64,000 nt of DNA from Lapidilactobacillus dextrinicus DSM 20335 (GTDB lineage: Bacteria; Bacillota; Bacilli; Lactobacillales; Lactobacillaceae), in the NCBI RefSeq assembly GCF_001436095.1, contig NZ_AYYK01000022.1, forward strand, positions 1 through 64,000, written 5' to 3'. The translations under genes were made by a program, and so were the position numbers. Below are positions 7,531 to 17,703 of this stretch, piece after piece. The notes under the pieces were generated by a model that saw nothing but the letters and a program-made list of their open reading frames with translations, searched no databases and had not been told where the DNA came from. The first letter of the stretch is position 1. Each line of letters starts with the position of its first letter.

Positions 7531-9420
7531 CTAAATGGCAACGTTGCCTGAGAATTGTGAATTATACAAGTCTGCATAGAAGCCGTTTTCAGTCATCAAC
7601 TGATCATGCGTACCAGTTTCAACAATTGAACCGTGATTCATGACTAAGATATTATCTGCATCACGAATTGTTGAGAGACGATGGGCAACAACGAAGCTTG
7701 TCCGTCCCTTCAACAAACGATTCATCGCGTGTTGAATATGCATTTCTGTCCGTGTATCAACAGATGAGGTTGCTTCATCAAGAATTAGAATTTCTGGATC
7801 CGCAACAAACGCACGCGCAATCGTCAACAATTGACGTTGACCTTGAGAAATATTAGATGCTTCTTCATTAAGAACAGTATCGTAACCGTCAGGTAATTGA
7901 CGGACAAACTCATCAACGTGCGCTGCTTTAGCGGCTGCAATAATTTCGTCATGAGTGGCATCTTCACGACCATACTTCAAGTTATCGTAAATGGTACCGG
8001 TAAATAGCCAAGTATCCTGTAAGACCATTGCAAAGTGACGTCGTAAATCTTCACGGCCCATGTTACGCGTATCGGTACCTTTCAAACGAATTGAACCGCC
8101 GCTCACATCATAGAACCGTTCCAACAGATTAATGATCGTTGTCTTACCAGCACCAGTAGGACCAACAATTGCCACCATCTCACCTGGTTTAACGTTTAAA
8201 TTATAATCTGTTAACAACAAATCTTTACCTTGATAGCCGAATTGAACATGATCCATCGTCAAAATATCAGAAGTTGTTGTATCATCAGGAACATCAACTT
8301 TAGGGTTCGTCATATCAGGTTCATCAAACACTTCAAAAATTCGTTCTGCAGAAGCAACTGTTGCTTGAATCGTATTAGCTAAGTTAGCTAATTGGGAAAT
8401 TGGTTGAGAAAATTGTTGCGTGTATTGTAAGAAGGCTTGAACATCACCTAAAGTCATATTACCATTGGCAACTTTAACCCCACCAAGAACAGCCACAAAG
8501 ACGTAGCCCAAGTTATTAACAAAGGTCATCAATGGCATAATCAAGCCAGAAATCATTTGAGCTTTCCAAGCTGAAGCATATAACTTTTCATTTTCTGCTT
8601 CAAACTCATTAATTGCTGTTGCTTCATGGTTAAAACTCTTATTAACAATGTGGCCGGCATAGTTTTCTTCAACTTGATCGTTGAGTAAACCTAAGCTCTT
8701 CTGTTGGGCAGCAAAGTATTTTTGTGAGCGCGGTGCAACCACACCTACAACGATTAAACTTAATGGAATCGTCGCAATTGCTAACAACGTTAATTGCCAG
8801 CTAATAGTTAGCATCATCCAAAGCGTCCCGACAAACATCACCGTACTGGTAATCATTTGGGTCAAGCTTTGTTGTAACGTCCCGGCAATATTATCCATAT
8901 CGTTGATAGCACGAGACATAATATCACCGTTTGAATGGGTGTCGTAATAATTAATTGGTAAAGTCTGCATTTTTTCTTTCATTTGCTTGCGCAGACGATA
9001 AACCGTATCTTGAGAAACTCGCGTCATTACGAACTGCATAACAAAGTTTAACAAAGCTGAAGCTAAATACATAAAGATAACGGTAATAACAATTTCTTGA
9101 ATCTTGTCAAAATTGACTGGATAGTGATTCATGGCAATGCCGGCTTTTTGATTGGCTGCACCACGCATTACACCTTTAAAAATTTCAGTTGTTGCTTTAC
9201 CTAAAATCTTAGGCGTTTGTACTTGAAGAACTTGGGAAGCGATGGCAAAAACCATGACCACAACCAAAGCAACACTATATTTAGACATATAACCAAATAA
9301 GCGTCGAGTTGTGCCCCAGAAGTTTTTGGGTTTGTCACCAGGCATTGCCATACCATGACCGCCAGGACCATGGCCACCTGCTGGACGAGTTGTGCTAGTC
9401 TTTCTTGATTGCTCACTCAT
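7531..9420 (-). CDS. Heterodimeric ABC exporter subunit with canonical Walker B
   Basis: Fused transmembrane and ATPase half-transporter, 629 residues, of the EfrB/LmrD/YheH type. A Gly/His/Met-rich N-terminus (about 13-28) precedes six membrane helices and a nucleotide-binding domain. That domain has Walker A (GPTGAGKTT, 420-428), Walker B with catalytic E549, and switch histidine H580. The signature motif is ISQGQ instead of LSGGQ. The neighbour has the complementary defects, so the pair should form one active and one degenerate ATP site. The start at 9420 overlaps the upstream gene's end by 8 nt and is better spaced from GGAAGGG than M at 9462 or 9429. Substrate is unknown; multidrug export is typical of the family. 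Confidence 0.85.
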   Translation of the reverse strand: MSEQSRKTSTTRPAGGHGPGGHGMAMPGDKPKNFWGTTRRLFGYMSKYSVALVVVMVFAIASQVLQVQTPKILGKATTEIFKGVMRGAANQKAGIAMNHYPVNFDKIQEIVITVIFMYLASALLNFVMQFVMTRVSQDTVYRLRKQMKEKMQTLPINYYDTHSNGDIMSRAINDMDNIAGTLQQSLTQMITSTVMFVGTLWMMLTISWQLTLLAIATIPLSLIVVGVVAPRSQKYFAAQQKSLGLLNDQVEENYAGHIVNKSFNHEATAINEFEAENEKLYASAWKAQMISGLIMPLMTFVNNLGYVFVAVLGGVKVANGNMTLGDVQAFLQYTQQFSQPISQLANLANTIQATVASAERIFEVFDEPDMTNPKVDVPDDTTTSDILTMDHVQFGYQGKDLLLTDYNLNVKPGEMVAIVGPTGAGKTTIINLLERFYDVSGGSIRLKGTDTRNMGREDLRRHFAMVLQDTWLFTGTIYDNLKYGREDATHDEIIAAAKAAHVDEFVRQLPDGYDTVLNEEASNISQGQRQLLTIARAFVADPEILILDEATSSVDTRTEMHIQHAMNRLLKGRTSFVVAHRLSTIRDADNILVMNHGSIVETGTHDQLMTENGFYADLYNSQFSGNVAI

Positions 9421-11149
9421 TCTTGTCATTCCCTTCCTTAATTTGTGATTCAACAATTTCACGATACGTTTCGTTATTTGCTTTTAATTCTGTATGTGTA
9501 CCTAAGCCAACCATCTTACCATCGTCAAGGACAATAATTTGATCTGCGTCAGCAACCGTCGAAACCCGTTGACCAACAATAACCACAACGGCTTTTTGAA
9601 TCATAGTATCTTCGCGTAAGGCCTGACGTAAATTAGCATCAGTCTTAAAGTCCAAAGCTGAGAATGAATCATCAAAAACATAAACTGAAGCTTTTTTAAC
9701 TAGCGCCCGCGCAATTGCCAAACGTTGTTTTTGTCCGCCAGAGAAGTTATTACCACCCTGTTCGACAAAAGTATCAAGTCCGTCTGCCTCTTTAATGAAA
9801 TCAGCAGATTGGGCAATCTCTAAAGCATGCCATAGTTCATCATCAGTTGCGTCCGGGTTACCGTAACGTAGATTCTCACGTAATGTTCCCTTAAACAAGA
9901 CCGCCTTCTGTGGCACTAATGAAATTTGATCTTGTAAAGCATGTTGATCAACATCTTTAACATTTAAGCCCTTGACCTTTACGGCTCCTGTTTCAACATC
10001 ATAAAAACGTGGAATTAAATTGATTAAAGTAGATTTACCAGAACCAGTACCACCAATAATTGCCAGCGTCTGTCCAGCTTTAACATGTGCGTCAACACCC
10101 GTTAATGCTAATTCTTCAGCACCGTGATAACGGAAGTTAACTTGGTCAAAGTCTAAACTAGCTGCAGTATCATCAGTAAAGACTTGTGGTTGATCATTAT
10201 CTTTAATATCAGATTTCAAATCAAGCACTTTGTTAATCCGATCAGCTGATGCTTGACCACGAGGAATAAAGACAAAGACCATTGACAACATCATAAAGCT
10301 CATTAAGATTTGCATCGCATAAGTCATGAAGGCTAACATATTACCAACTGCCATTGCTTGGTTAGCAATCAAATGACCGCCATTCCAAATAATCGCAATA
10401 TTAGTACCACTCATAATCAAGGTCATCAAAGGAAACATGACCGCCATAATCGAATAAACTTTACGAGCATTTTTGGTGTAATCAATGTTAGCATCATCAA
10501 AACGTTTTTGTTCAAATTGATCACGAACAAAAGCACGAATAACGCGAACACCTGTTAAACCTTCACGAAAAACTAAGTTTAAGCGGTCGGTTTTAGTTTG
10601 CATAGCTTTAAATAATGGCACTGCAAAAAACATAACAATACCAACAAAAACAACCATGATTGGGATAACAACAACGAAGATACTAGTTAGTTGGGCATCT
10701 TTTTGATACGCCATAAAACTTGCACCAACTAACATAATTGGTGCCATGATCATCATTCGCAACGTCATCATAGCAACGTTTTGAATCTGAACCACATCGT
10801 TTGTTGTTCTCGTAATTAATGATGAAGTCCCAACCTGATCGAACTCATCATTAGACATGTTCAGAACTTTACTGTAGATGTCTTGGCGTAATTTCTTACC
10901 TAATCCTTGTGACGTCTGAGCAGCAAGTAAAACATTTCCAAATGAAAAAACAACTGATAAAACAGAGACAGCCAACATCTTCATGCCGGCACTCCAAATA
11001 TAATTCGTGTCGCCTTTAGCAACACCGTAGTTAACTAAGTCTGAAGTTAAATTTGGTAAGTATAAACTCGTGATAACCTGGCCGACCATAAACAAAACAG
11101 CAAATAAAACAGCCCAGCCAGACACGCGCTTCTTGGCAAGTTTAAGCAT
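9413..11149 (-). CDS. Heterodimeric ABC exporter subunit with degenerate ATPase site
   Basis: 578-residue half-transporter of the EfrA/LmrC/YheI type with six membrane helices (within 10-290) and a C-terminal ATPase domain. Walker A is intact (GGTGSGKST, 366-374) and the signature is canonical (FSGGQKQR, 469-476). The Walker B glutamate is replaced by D494 and the switch histidine by Q527. These substitutions are the hallmark of the inactive-site subunit in heterodimeric exporters. The gene starts 8 nt inside the end of the TetR gene and overlaps its partner, so all three should be co-transcribed and translationally coupled. Confidence 0.86.
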   Translation of the reverse strand: MLKLAKKRVSGWAVLFAVLFMVGQVITSLYLPNLTSDLVNYGVAKGDTNYIWSAGMKMLAVSVLSVVFSFGNVLLAAQTSQGLGKKLRQDIYSKVLNMSNDEFDQVGTSSLITRTTNDVVQIQNVAMMTLRMMIMAPIMLVGASFMAYQKDAQLTSIFVVVIPIMVVFVGIVMFFAVPLFKAMQTKTDRLNLVFREGLTGVRVIRAFVRDQFEQKRFDDANIDYTKNARKVYSIMAVMFPLMTLIMSGTNIAIIWNGGHLIANQAMAVGNMLAFMTYAMQILMSFMMLSMVFVFIPRGQASADRINKVLDLKSDIKDNDQPQVFTDDTAASLDFDQVNFRYHGAEELALTGVDAHVKAGQTLAIIGGTGSGKSTLINLIPRFYDVETGAVKVKGLNVKDVDQHALQDQISLVPQKAVLFKGTLRENLRYGNPDATDDELWHALEIAQSADFIKEADGLDTFVEQGGNNFSGGQKQRLAIARALVKKASVYVFDDSFSALDFKTDANLRQALREDTMIQKAVVVIVGQRVSTVADADQIIVLDDGKMVGLGTHTELKANNETYREIVESQIKEGNDKNE

Positions 11150-11816
11150 TCAGTTCCCTCCCTGTATCTTCTATTAAAACACCGTGTTCAAGCCAATCCA
11201 GCAACAAATCGAACTTGGCTTTAAATGGTTCTGTCGCTAATTTCTGACTTGAATCACGCTGTGCTATAAAATAATGTGCAAATGATTGCCCCATGAAACT
11301 TAGCAATGTGTGAAATAACAAATCAAATTCATCCCTTGAAACGCGAAGTTTCGTAAAGTCTGTCTGATCTTTAATATTTTGCTGCCATTCCGGTAAATTT
11401 ACCTGATGATTCTGAGGGCGATGATGAATATCCCGTTTCATCAAATGATGATAACCTCGATAATCCATTTCCATAATAACGTTTTGCAATAACTGACTAT
11501 CAGCAGCAGTTGTAAAACGATCTAAGGTTCTATGGAAGGTTTTCTTAACCGCAGCAAAAAAATCGCCATTTTGCACCTTCAAATTGTAAGTAAGATCATC
11601 CTTAAAAGATTGGCGGAACGTTTCTATTAAATAAAAATAAAGATCTTCTTTATCTTTGAAGTATTGATAAAAACTACCTCGTGGAATTTCAGCTAATTTA
11701 ATAATATCGGTTACTGTAACTTGAGAATATGGAGCGTTTGAAAAAGCTTGACGCACCGCACCCATAATTTTATTTCGTTTAGTTTCCGGTAATCCTAAAA
11801 AAGTTTTACTCGGCAT
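11142..11816 (-). CDS. TetR-family transcriptional regulator of the ABC exporter
   Basis: 224 residues. The N-terminal helix-turn-helix (about 35-60, TVTDIIKLAEIPRGSFYQYF) is typical of TetR proteins, and the C-terminal ligand-binding domain is divergent as usual. It has an AAGGAGG ribosome site 6 nt before the ATG. It heads an operon with the two exporter genes and the lipoprotein, so it probably represses its own unit until an exported drug or membrane-active compound binds. Tandem palindromes over the promoter (11866-11894) are the likely operators. Confidence 0.85.
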   Translation of the reverse strand: MPSKTFLGLPETKRNKIMGAVRQAFSNAPYSQVTVTDIIKLAEIPRGSFYQYFKDKEDLYFYLIETFRQSFKDDLTYNLKVQNGDFFAAVKKTFHRTLDRFTTAADSQLLQNVIMEMDYRGYHHLMKRDIHHRPQNHQVNLPEWQQNIKDQTDFTKLRVSRDEFDLLFHTLLSFMGQSFAHYFIAQRDSSQKLATEPFKAKFDLLLDWLEHGVLIEDTGRELNA

Positions 11817-11865
11817 CTTACGCCTCCTTCCTTAATAAAGATAATTAATTAATGTAAATAAAAAA

Positions 11866-11894
11866 ATGACACCATGTCATGTGACAAAGTGTCA
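11866..11894. promoter_or_regulatory. Tandem palindromic operators, probable TetR sites
   Basis: Two adjacent palindromes share the half-site TGACA/TGTCA: ATGACA-CCA-TGTCAT (11866-11880) and TGACA-AAG-TGTCA (11882-11894). Their centres are 15 bp apart, directly downstream of and touching the -10. Outer arms also match each other across both sites. Confidence 0.65.
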
Positions 11895-11922
11895 TTATAA
11901 ACTGATTATTTTATAAAAGCAA
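11894..11922 (-). promoter_or_regulatory. Promoter of the TetR-exporter operon
   Basis: On the minus strand, -35 TTGCTT (11917-11922), 17-nt spacer, -10 TATAAT (11894-11899). Confidence 0.75.
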
Positions 11923-12058
11923 CAAACTAGCTAAATTTTGGGCATTTATTTTTAAATTAACAGCAGTCAAAAATAATTTCATTAACTTTAGAAAATGACC
12001 ACAAAAATTTACAGAAAACGAAATTCATTAACTTCATTATAAGGTAATAAGTTAAACA

Positions 12059-14692
12059 CTATAATAATTCCGCATATTTACGAAGGTACAATTGTTTAAC
12101 AAACGTCACTAAGATTAAGTAGGCCAGCACCGTTGCCAATAACCAAGGCCCGTAATTAATTGGCAATGCTGCTAGTCCGATATCACGACCCAGTCCTGTA
12201 AAAGGTAGCAGCGAGCCAAAAGTAATTTCTACTGCTGATGCAATTAACAATGGTTTAGCTGCTGTACTTTGTAAGAATGGTACTTTAGGTGTCCGTAAAG
12301 CATGTAAAACTAGTGTCTGTGTCCACATTGACTCAATAAACCACCCAGCATGAAATAAAGCGGCAAATGCCAACTGTTGTTGTGCGGATAAGGTTGGGTA
12401 AGCTCCACCGATAACTGTTGGGCAAATAACAAAATACATTAAAGCATAAGTTGTAATATCAAATATTGAGCTAGTCGGTCCAAACCAAACCATAAATTTA
12501 CCAATACTATCAGCAGTCCAACGTTTGGGATGTTGTAAAAACTCAGCATCCATCTTATCCCACGGAATCGCCATACATGACAAATCATAAATTAAGTTGA
12601 GTAAGAGTAACTGAATGGGCAACATTGGCAAAAATGGTAGAAAAATACTTGCAACTAATACTGAAAACATATTACCAAAATTAGAGCTTGTTGTTGCCTT
12701 AATATACTTCATGGTATTACCAAAAGTTTCGCGGCCAACTAATAACCCGGATTCAAGCACACGTAAATCTTTGTCAGTCAAAATAACATCGGCAGAATCT
12801 TTAGCCACATCCACCGCGGTATCAACAGAAATCCCCACATCAGCCACTTTCATCGCCGGCGCATCATTAATACCATCACCCATAAACCCAACCGTGTGAC
12901 CATTTTGCTTTAGTAATTGCATAATGGTCTTTTTTTGTTGAGGATTCAATTTGACAAAAATTTGATGACGCTCAACAGCATCGGCCATCTGCGCCTCATC
13001 TAGTGAATTCAACTGTTCACCAGTAATTAAGGCCACGCGACCAAGCCCAACTTTTTGAGCCATCGCACGTGTCACTAGTGCATTATCACCAGTTAGCACT
13101 TTAACATTAACGTCTAAATTATTTAATTCTTTAATCGCTGTCTTTGCACTTGCTTTAGGTGGATCCAAAAAAGCAAGATAGCCAAGCAAAATCATTTCCT
13201 TTTCATCGCTGACTTCAAAATTAGTTTTAGTTGCTGGATATTCTCTTTGAGCAAGACCTATGACCCGTAACCCCTGGCGATTTAAAGAAGCAACTTGATT
13301 TAAAACTTGCTGAGTCAAATCAATATCTAACGCCTTAATTTGTCCCTTGATTTTAATTTTAGTTGCAACCTCCAACATCTCTTCCATAGCGCCTTTAGTA
13401 ATTAAGTGAACTTCATCATCGCCTTCGCGCACAGCCACGCTCATACGCCGACGTTGAAAATCAAAGGGAACTTCGTCAACTTTTTCAAATTGAGTTAGCA
13501 CTTGTTGCTGCTTTTGAGCAGTTGTAATAATGGCCGTATCCATTAAATTTTTTAAGCCAGTTTGTAAATTGCTATTTAAATAAGCTTGTTGTAAAACCGC
13601 TGAATCTATTTGTCCATCACAATTTAAATACGTATCTAAGATAATTTGATCTTCAGTTAAAGTTCCCGTTTTATCTGTACATAAAGTATCAATTGCCCCA
13701 AAGTTTTGAATAGCGCTAAGATGTTTAATAATCACATTTTTATCGGCCATCTTTTTAGCACCACGAACTAAATTAGTCGTCACAATCATCGGTAACATTT
13801 GTGGTGTCAACCCCACAGCTACTGATAATCCAAATAACAACGCTTGAGTCCAGTCACCCTTTGTAAAACCATTAATGATAATAACCGTTGGTGCCATTAA
13901 AGCCATGAAGCGAATCAAGAGCATCGAAGTTTTTTGCACCCCAATATCAAAACTAGTTGCTTCAGGTTTTTCGCCCAGATCTTTAACCACACTGCCATAA
14001 ACAGTTTGATCACCGGTTGCAATAACGATTGCTTGACCAGTACCGCTAACCACGTTACTTCCCATAAAGACTAGGTTAGGATAACTTGTTTCAGTCGCTG
14101 CTTCCGTAACTTCAACATCAGCTTTTTTCTCAACAGGATAACTCTCGCCTGTTAGTGCTGCCTGTGAAATTGTTAAATCTTTACTTGTTAACAGCCGCAT
14201 ATCCGCTGAAATCATATCCCCAGCTGACAGTTGAATTAAGTCACCACAAACCAAATTATCCATGTCAACTTCGCAATCTTTGCCGTCACGTTTAACGATA
14301 ATCTTAACTTGAACAAGCGACTCCATTTGAGTTGCAGCTTGATTAGAACGTACCGACTGTATTAATGACATTGTGCCACTAATAAAAACCATCACGATAA
14401 TGATGATGACACCAAATAAACTCTTATCTGCCGGTGCTGCGTGAACATAGTCTGTAAAAAACGAAATCACCGCTAGCGCAATTAAAACGAGTGTAAAAGG
14501 TGTAATGTAAGCTTTAATTGCTTCGACAATAAATGGTGTTTTCTTTTGATAAGTGAGTTGATTACTCCCATATTGCTGACGTGCAGCTTTAACTTGTTCA
14601 GCCGTTAGCCCTGTTTTAGGTGTCGCAAATTTTTGCTCAACTTGTTCTTTGGTTGCCCGAGCAAATGAATCGTAATCAATTTTTTTCTTCAT
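12059..14692 (-). CDS. mgtA: Magnesium-importing P-type ATPase, MgtA family
   Basis: Membrane pump that drives Mg2+ uptake with ATP. The 877-residue protein has the full P-type layout: N-terminal cytosolic segment, A domain with TGES (181-184), TM4 with GLTPQMLP (about 294-301), phosphorylation site D340 in DKTGTLT, the GDGINDAP hinge, and four C-terminal membrane helices. The length and the long final membrane block match P3B Mg ATPases rather than Ca or heavy-metal pumps. Single-gene unit under an M-box riboswitch, which independently supports magnesium as substrate. Start ATG has GGAGG upstream. Confidence 0.92.
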   Translation of the reverse strand: MKKKIDYDSFARATKEQVEQKFATPKTGLTAEQVKAARQQYGSNQLTYQKKTPFIVEAIKAYITPFTLVLIALAVISFFTDYVHAAPADKSLFGVIIIIVMVFISGTMSLIQSVRSNQAATQMESLVQVKIIVKRDGKDCEVDMDNLVCGDLIQLSAGDMISADMRLLTSKDLTISQAALTGESYPVEKKADVEVTEAATETSYPNLVFMGSNVVSGTGQAIVIATGDQTVYGSVVKDLGEKPEATSFDIGVQKTSMLLIRFMALMAPTVIIINGFTKGDWTQALLFGLSVAVGLTPQMLPMIVTTNLVRGAKKMADKNVIIKHLSAIQNFGAIDTLCTDKTGTLTEDQIILDTYLNCDGQIDSAVLQQAYLNSNLQTGLKNLMDTAIITTAQKQQQVLTQFEKVDEVPFDFQRRRMSVAVREGDDEVHLITKGAMEEMLEVATKIKIKGQIKALDIDLTQQVLNQVASLNRQGLRVIGLAQREYPATKTNFEVSDEKEMILLGYLAFLDPPKASAKTAIKELNNLDVNVKVLTGDNALVTRAMAQKVGLGRVALITGEQLNSLDEAQMADAVERHQIFVKLNPQQKKTIMQLLKQNGHTVGFMGDGINDAPAMKVADVGISVDTAVDVAKDSADVILTDKDLRVLESGLLVGRETFGNTMKYIKATTSSNFGNMFSVLVASIFLPFLPMLPIQLLLLNLIYDLSCMAIPWDKMDAEFLQHPKRWTADSIGKFMVWFGPTSSIFDITTYALMYFVICPTVIGGAYPTLSAQQQLAFAALFHAGWFIESMWTQTLVLHALRTPKVPFLQSTAAKPLLIASAVEITFGSLLPFTGLGRDIGLAALPINYGPWLLATVLAYLILVTFVKQLYLRKYAELL

Positions 14693-14926
14693 AATGTTTC
14701 CTCCAATTCATGATCAAAACGAGTTAGAGAAACAAAGAATTAAGGACGAACGATCGTCACAATAACCAATGTTTCAACAATCAACTGAAAACTGTGACCA
14801 TCATCCATCAACTTTCATCTCACTTTCTTGGTTAGTTGTCATCCAATGATTAAAGATTAGTAACATAATTTTACCAATGAAATCACACTCCCTTTTATTG
14901 CTAGGTTTGTACTAACTATTAACGAC
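14693..14926 (-). other. Long mgtA 5' leader between riboswitch terminator and gene, possible short frame
   Basis: 234 nt separate the M-box terminator from mgtA. A GGGAG site (14888-14892) precedes a short frame readable as 21 residues from ATG (14866 to 14801). A weak ATT start at 14878 or TTG at 14877 would be better spaced from that site. A second 7-codon ATG frame begins about where the first ends. None resembles a known leader peptide. Otherwise I see nothing. Confidence 0.25.
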
Positions 14927-14962
14927 ACAAAAAAACCTTTCGCTAAAATCCAGCGAAAGGTT
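14927..14962 (-). terminator. Intrinsic terminator of the M-box riboswitch
   Basis: An 11-bp perfect stem (14934-14944 with 14952-14962) with a 7-nt loop and seven T on the minus strand. It lies directly downstream of the M-box aptamer and is the expected expression platform. Confidence 0.88.
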
Positions 14963-14984
14963 AAAAGAACTCCACAAATAAATA

Positions 14985-15160
14985 AGCTCAATTGATCTAG
15001 TCGTTGGGCTTTAGCACTGTACAACGTAGTTAAAAGTCGTTACTTTTAACAGCTACCTTATGGAAAGCCTTGTCTTCGACAATCCCTGTTCTACCCATTG
15101 GTGTCTCTCGACGTTTTTGGGCAGTAGCCTGTGTTTGTATAGGAGCCTCACCTAACAAAT
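14985..15160 (-). promoter_or_regulatory. M-box (ykoK) magnesium riboswitch
   Basis: Minus-strand RNA contains the characteristic M-box segments in order: TTAGGTGAGGCTCCTATACA (from 15156), GGCTACTGCCC, GTCGAGAGACACC, AATGGGTAGAACAGG and the closing part. It precedes an intrinsic terminator and mgtA. In this family, Mg2+ binding favours termination, so mgtA is expected to be on when magnesium is low. Confidence 0.93.
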
Positions 15161-15179
15161 CATATTCGTATTTATTTTT

Positions 15180-15208
15180 AATTTAAAGCAGTTAGAACTT
15201 ATTGTCAA
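15180..15208 (-). promoter_or_regulatory. Promoter of the M-box-mgtA transcript
   Basis: On the minus strand, -35 TTGACA (15203-15208), 17-nt spacer, -10 TAAATT (15180-15185). It is about 25 bp upstream of the aptamer. Confidence 0.7.
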
Positions 15209-15238
15209 GGAAGAATTCGCCATTGCTAAATATGAAAC

Positions 15239-17527
15239 TTAGTTAGTGACAACTTTATCCTCATCAGTCTTTAAAACTATAGATTGACCGTTTACTTCTA
15301 GTTCAAGATTATCACCTGATAATAAAGTTAACTTACTGTTTTCATGACCAACTTTTACTGCTAATAAACGACCACGGAAGTTGATTTTAAATTGATAGTT
15401 AGTCCAATTTTGTGGGCAGAATAACTTAAATGATAATTTACCTTCATGGTGACGCATACCAGCAAATCCTTGAACAATCGCTAACCAACTACCACTCATA
15501 GACGTGATGTGTAATCCATCATCTGTATCGTTGTTATAGTTATCAAGGTCAAGCCGCGCCGTTCGTTCATACAGATTAACTGCCTTGTCTTCCTCACCAA
15601 TTTCAGCCGCAATGATGCTATGAATACATGCCGATAATGACGACTCATGAACCGTCATTGGCTCATAAAAATCAAAATTACGTTTCTTTTCTTCAAGCGT
15701 GAATTGATCATTTAAGAAATAGATACCTTGTAAAACATCAGCTTGTTTAATGAATGGTGAACGTAAAATCTTATCCCAAGACCAATGTTGATTAATTGGT
15801 CGTTCATCTGGTGATAAAGTTGAAACTGGTCGTAGATCTTTATCAAGGTAACCATCATTTTGAACAAAGATACCTAATTCCTGATCTTCTGGGAAATACA
15901 TATGATCAATAATATCTTGCCACTTTGATTGCTCATTTTGGCTAACAGCTAATTCCGTGGCCTTTTCAGAACTAACTTTATTTAAGATTTCTAAAGTATA
16001 TTTCAAAACCCAAACAGCCATTTGGTTGGTGTACCAGTTGTTATTAACATTATTTTCATATTCATTAGGACCGGTAACACCATGAATCATATACTTCTGA
16101 GCACGTTGAGAATAATGAACGCGATCAGCCCAAAATCTTGAGATAGCCACGAGAACTTCAATCCCTTGGTTAAGGACGTAAGTTTCATCGCCTGTGTAAT
16201 CAGTGTAATCATAAATAGCATGAGCAATAGCGGCATTGCGGTGAATTTCTTCAAAGGTAATTTCCCATTCATTGTGGCATTCAATTCCATCAAATGTCAC
16301 CATCGGGTACAAGGCACCATTAAGCCCTTGTTGTTGAGCATTATGAAAGGCTCCTGGCAATTGATTATAACGATACTCCAACAATTGTCGAGGTACAATT
16401 GGTTTAGTAACTGCTAAATACATTGGCACGATGTAGGCTTCAGTATCCCAGTAAGTAGCACCGCCATATTTTTCACCGGTGAAGCCTTTAGGACCAACAT
16501 TCAAGCGTGAGTCCTCGCCATAATACGTCATAAATAATTGTAAAATATTAAAGCGAATACCTTGTTGGGCTGCTGGGTCACCATCAATTTGCACATCTGA
16601 TTGTTCCCAGCGTTCTGCCCAAACTTGATCTTGTTCAGCTAAATGTTCAGCATAGGTTTTCTGCTGTGCTGCTTGTAAAATTGCCGTGGTTTGAGCCAAT
16701 TGTTGTGCTTCCGGAACATCTCGACTGGTGACCACTGCGACTTGTTTTAATAATGTTAAAGACTGATTTGCCGTTAACGTGGCGGAAATCTTTTCAGCAA
16801 CGGCTAATTCACTAATCTCTGATGCTCTGGTATAGTCCGCATCTGTTGTAATTAAATTTTGCATTTCTTCAGTAACTGTAAAGCGTGGCGTCCCAAATGG
16901 ATTGGCTTTTGTTTCCATCGTTAAACTATAATGCTGATCAGATTGCTCGCCATGGTCTTTTAATTCCCAGAACATTTCATCATAGTTGGCATCTTCATTA
17001 TGCACTGCGCCGTTAATCATTGGCCGTAAAATCAACTCGGCCTTTCCCGTTAAAACAGTTGCTTTAACTGAAATTAAGCCTAATTGTTGCGTGACATTAC
17101 TCATAAAACGATCAAATTCAAACTTAACTTTAGTGGTATTAAATTCACCAATAAAACTGCGATGTAATGAACCGTTTTTCATGTTCAAAGATAAGTTAAA
17201 ATCAGAATAGTTAATTTTAGCTAAGTCGACGTTTTCGCCATTAACTGTAATTGGAATACTTAAAAAGTCTGGCGAATTAATTGCCTTACCAAAATAATTT
17301 GGGTAGCCATTCTTCCACCAACCAACTCTGGTTTTGTCGGGGAACCAAACACCGGCTAAGTAGGTGCCTTGATGTGTATCTCCAGAATAATCTTCTTCAA
17401 AGTTACCCCGCATGCCCATATAACCATTACCAATTGATGTGATACTTTCTTGTAATCGTTTATCAGCAACTGCCAACTTGCTTGTTCTGACCACCCATGG
17501 ATCAATATCAAATAATCGTTTCGTCAT
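15239..17527 (-). CDS. mapA: Maltose phosphorylase, GH65
   Basis: Cytoplasmic enzyme that splits maltose with phosphate into beta-glucose 1-phosphate and glucose. 762 residues: N-terminal beta-sandwich, helical linker, (alpha/alpha)6 barrel and small C-terminal beta domain. The barrel holds the acid E489 in [12 protein letters not shown], matching the known Lactobacillus enzyme almost to the residue. The ribosome site GAGGAG lies 8 nt before the ATG. It is the last gene of the maltose cluster and has its own promoter and a MalR box upstream. The beta-phosphoglucomutase gene that often follows mapA is not here; mgtA comes next. Confidence 0.93.
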   Translation of the reverse strand: MTKRLFDIDPWVVRTSKLAVADKRLQESITSIGNGYMGMRGNFEEDYSGDTHQGTYLAGVWFPDKTRVGWWKNGYPNYFGKAINSPDFLSIPITVNGENVDLAKINYSDFNLSLNMKNGSLHRSFIGEFNTTKVKFEFDRFMSNVTQQLGLISVKATVLTGKAELILRPMINGAVHNEDANYDEMFWELKDHGEQSDQHYSLTMETKANPFGTPRFTVTEEMQNLITTDADYTRASEISELAVAEKISATLTANQSLTLLKQVAVVTSRDVPEAQQLAQTTAILQAAQQKTYAEHLAEQDQVWAERWEQSDVQIDGDPAAQQGIRFNILQLFMTYYGEDSRLNVGPKGFTGEKYGGATYWDTEAYIVPMYLAVTKPIVPRQLLEYRYNQLPGAFHNAQQQGLNGALYPMVTFDGIECHNEWEITFEEIHRNAAIAHAIYDYTDYTGDETYVLNQGIEVLVAISRFWADRVHYSQRAQKYMIHGVTGPNEYENNVNNNWYTNQMAVWVLKYTLEILNKVSSEKATELAVSQNEQSKWQDIIDHMYFPEDQELGIFVQNDGYLDKDLRPVSTLSPDERPINQHWSWDKILRSPFIKQADVLQGIYFLNDQFTLEEKKRNFDFYEPMTVHESSLSACIHSIIAAEIGEEDKAVNLYERTARLDLDNYNNDTDDGLHITSMSGSWLAIVQGFAGMRHHEGKLSFKLFCPQNWTNYQFKINFRGRLLAVKVGHENSKLTLLSGDNLELEVNGQSIVLKTDEDKVVTN

Positions 17528-17582
17528 GTTTCTACTCCTCTGTTGCTGAATAAATTCGTCATTATTAAGTGCTTACATTGGC

Positions 17583-17611
17583 ATTATTGCAACATCTAGG
17601 CCTTAATTCAA
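17583..17611 (-). promoter_or_regulatory. Promoter of mapA
   Basis: On the minus strand, -35 TTGAAT (17606-17611), 17-nt spacer, -10 AATAAT (17583-17588). It lies just downstream of a MalR-type palindrome. Confidence 0.6.
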
Positions 17612-17623
17612 GCTAGATTGAGA

Positions 17624-17637
17624 TGTTACCGATATCA
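17624..17637. promoter_or_regulatory. MalR operator upstream of mapA
   Basis: TGTTACCGATATCA matches the perfect palindrome found before malE and malL at 13 of 14 positions. It is 12 bp upstream of the mapA -35. Confidence 0.65.
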
Positions 17638-17703
17638 GAATTTTTCAAAAATAACAGTCCATGAAATAACACATTTTTCATTATTTAGTCGTTTAACTTA
17701 ACC

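Noticed and set aside
11979-12034. Direct repeat TTCATTAACTT downstream of mgtA
   Set aside because: Only two 11-bp A/T-rich copies 45 bp apart; no mobile element or regulator link.
17560-17580. cre-like TGTAAGCACTTAAT before mapA
   Set aside because: It has CA for the central CG and a poor right half, so it is unlikely to bind CcpA well.
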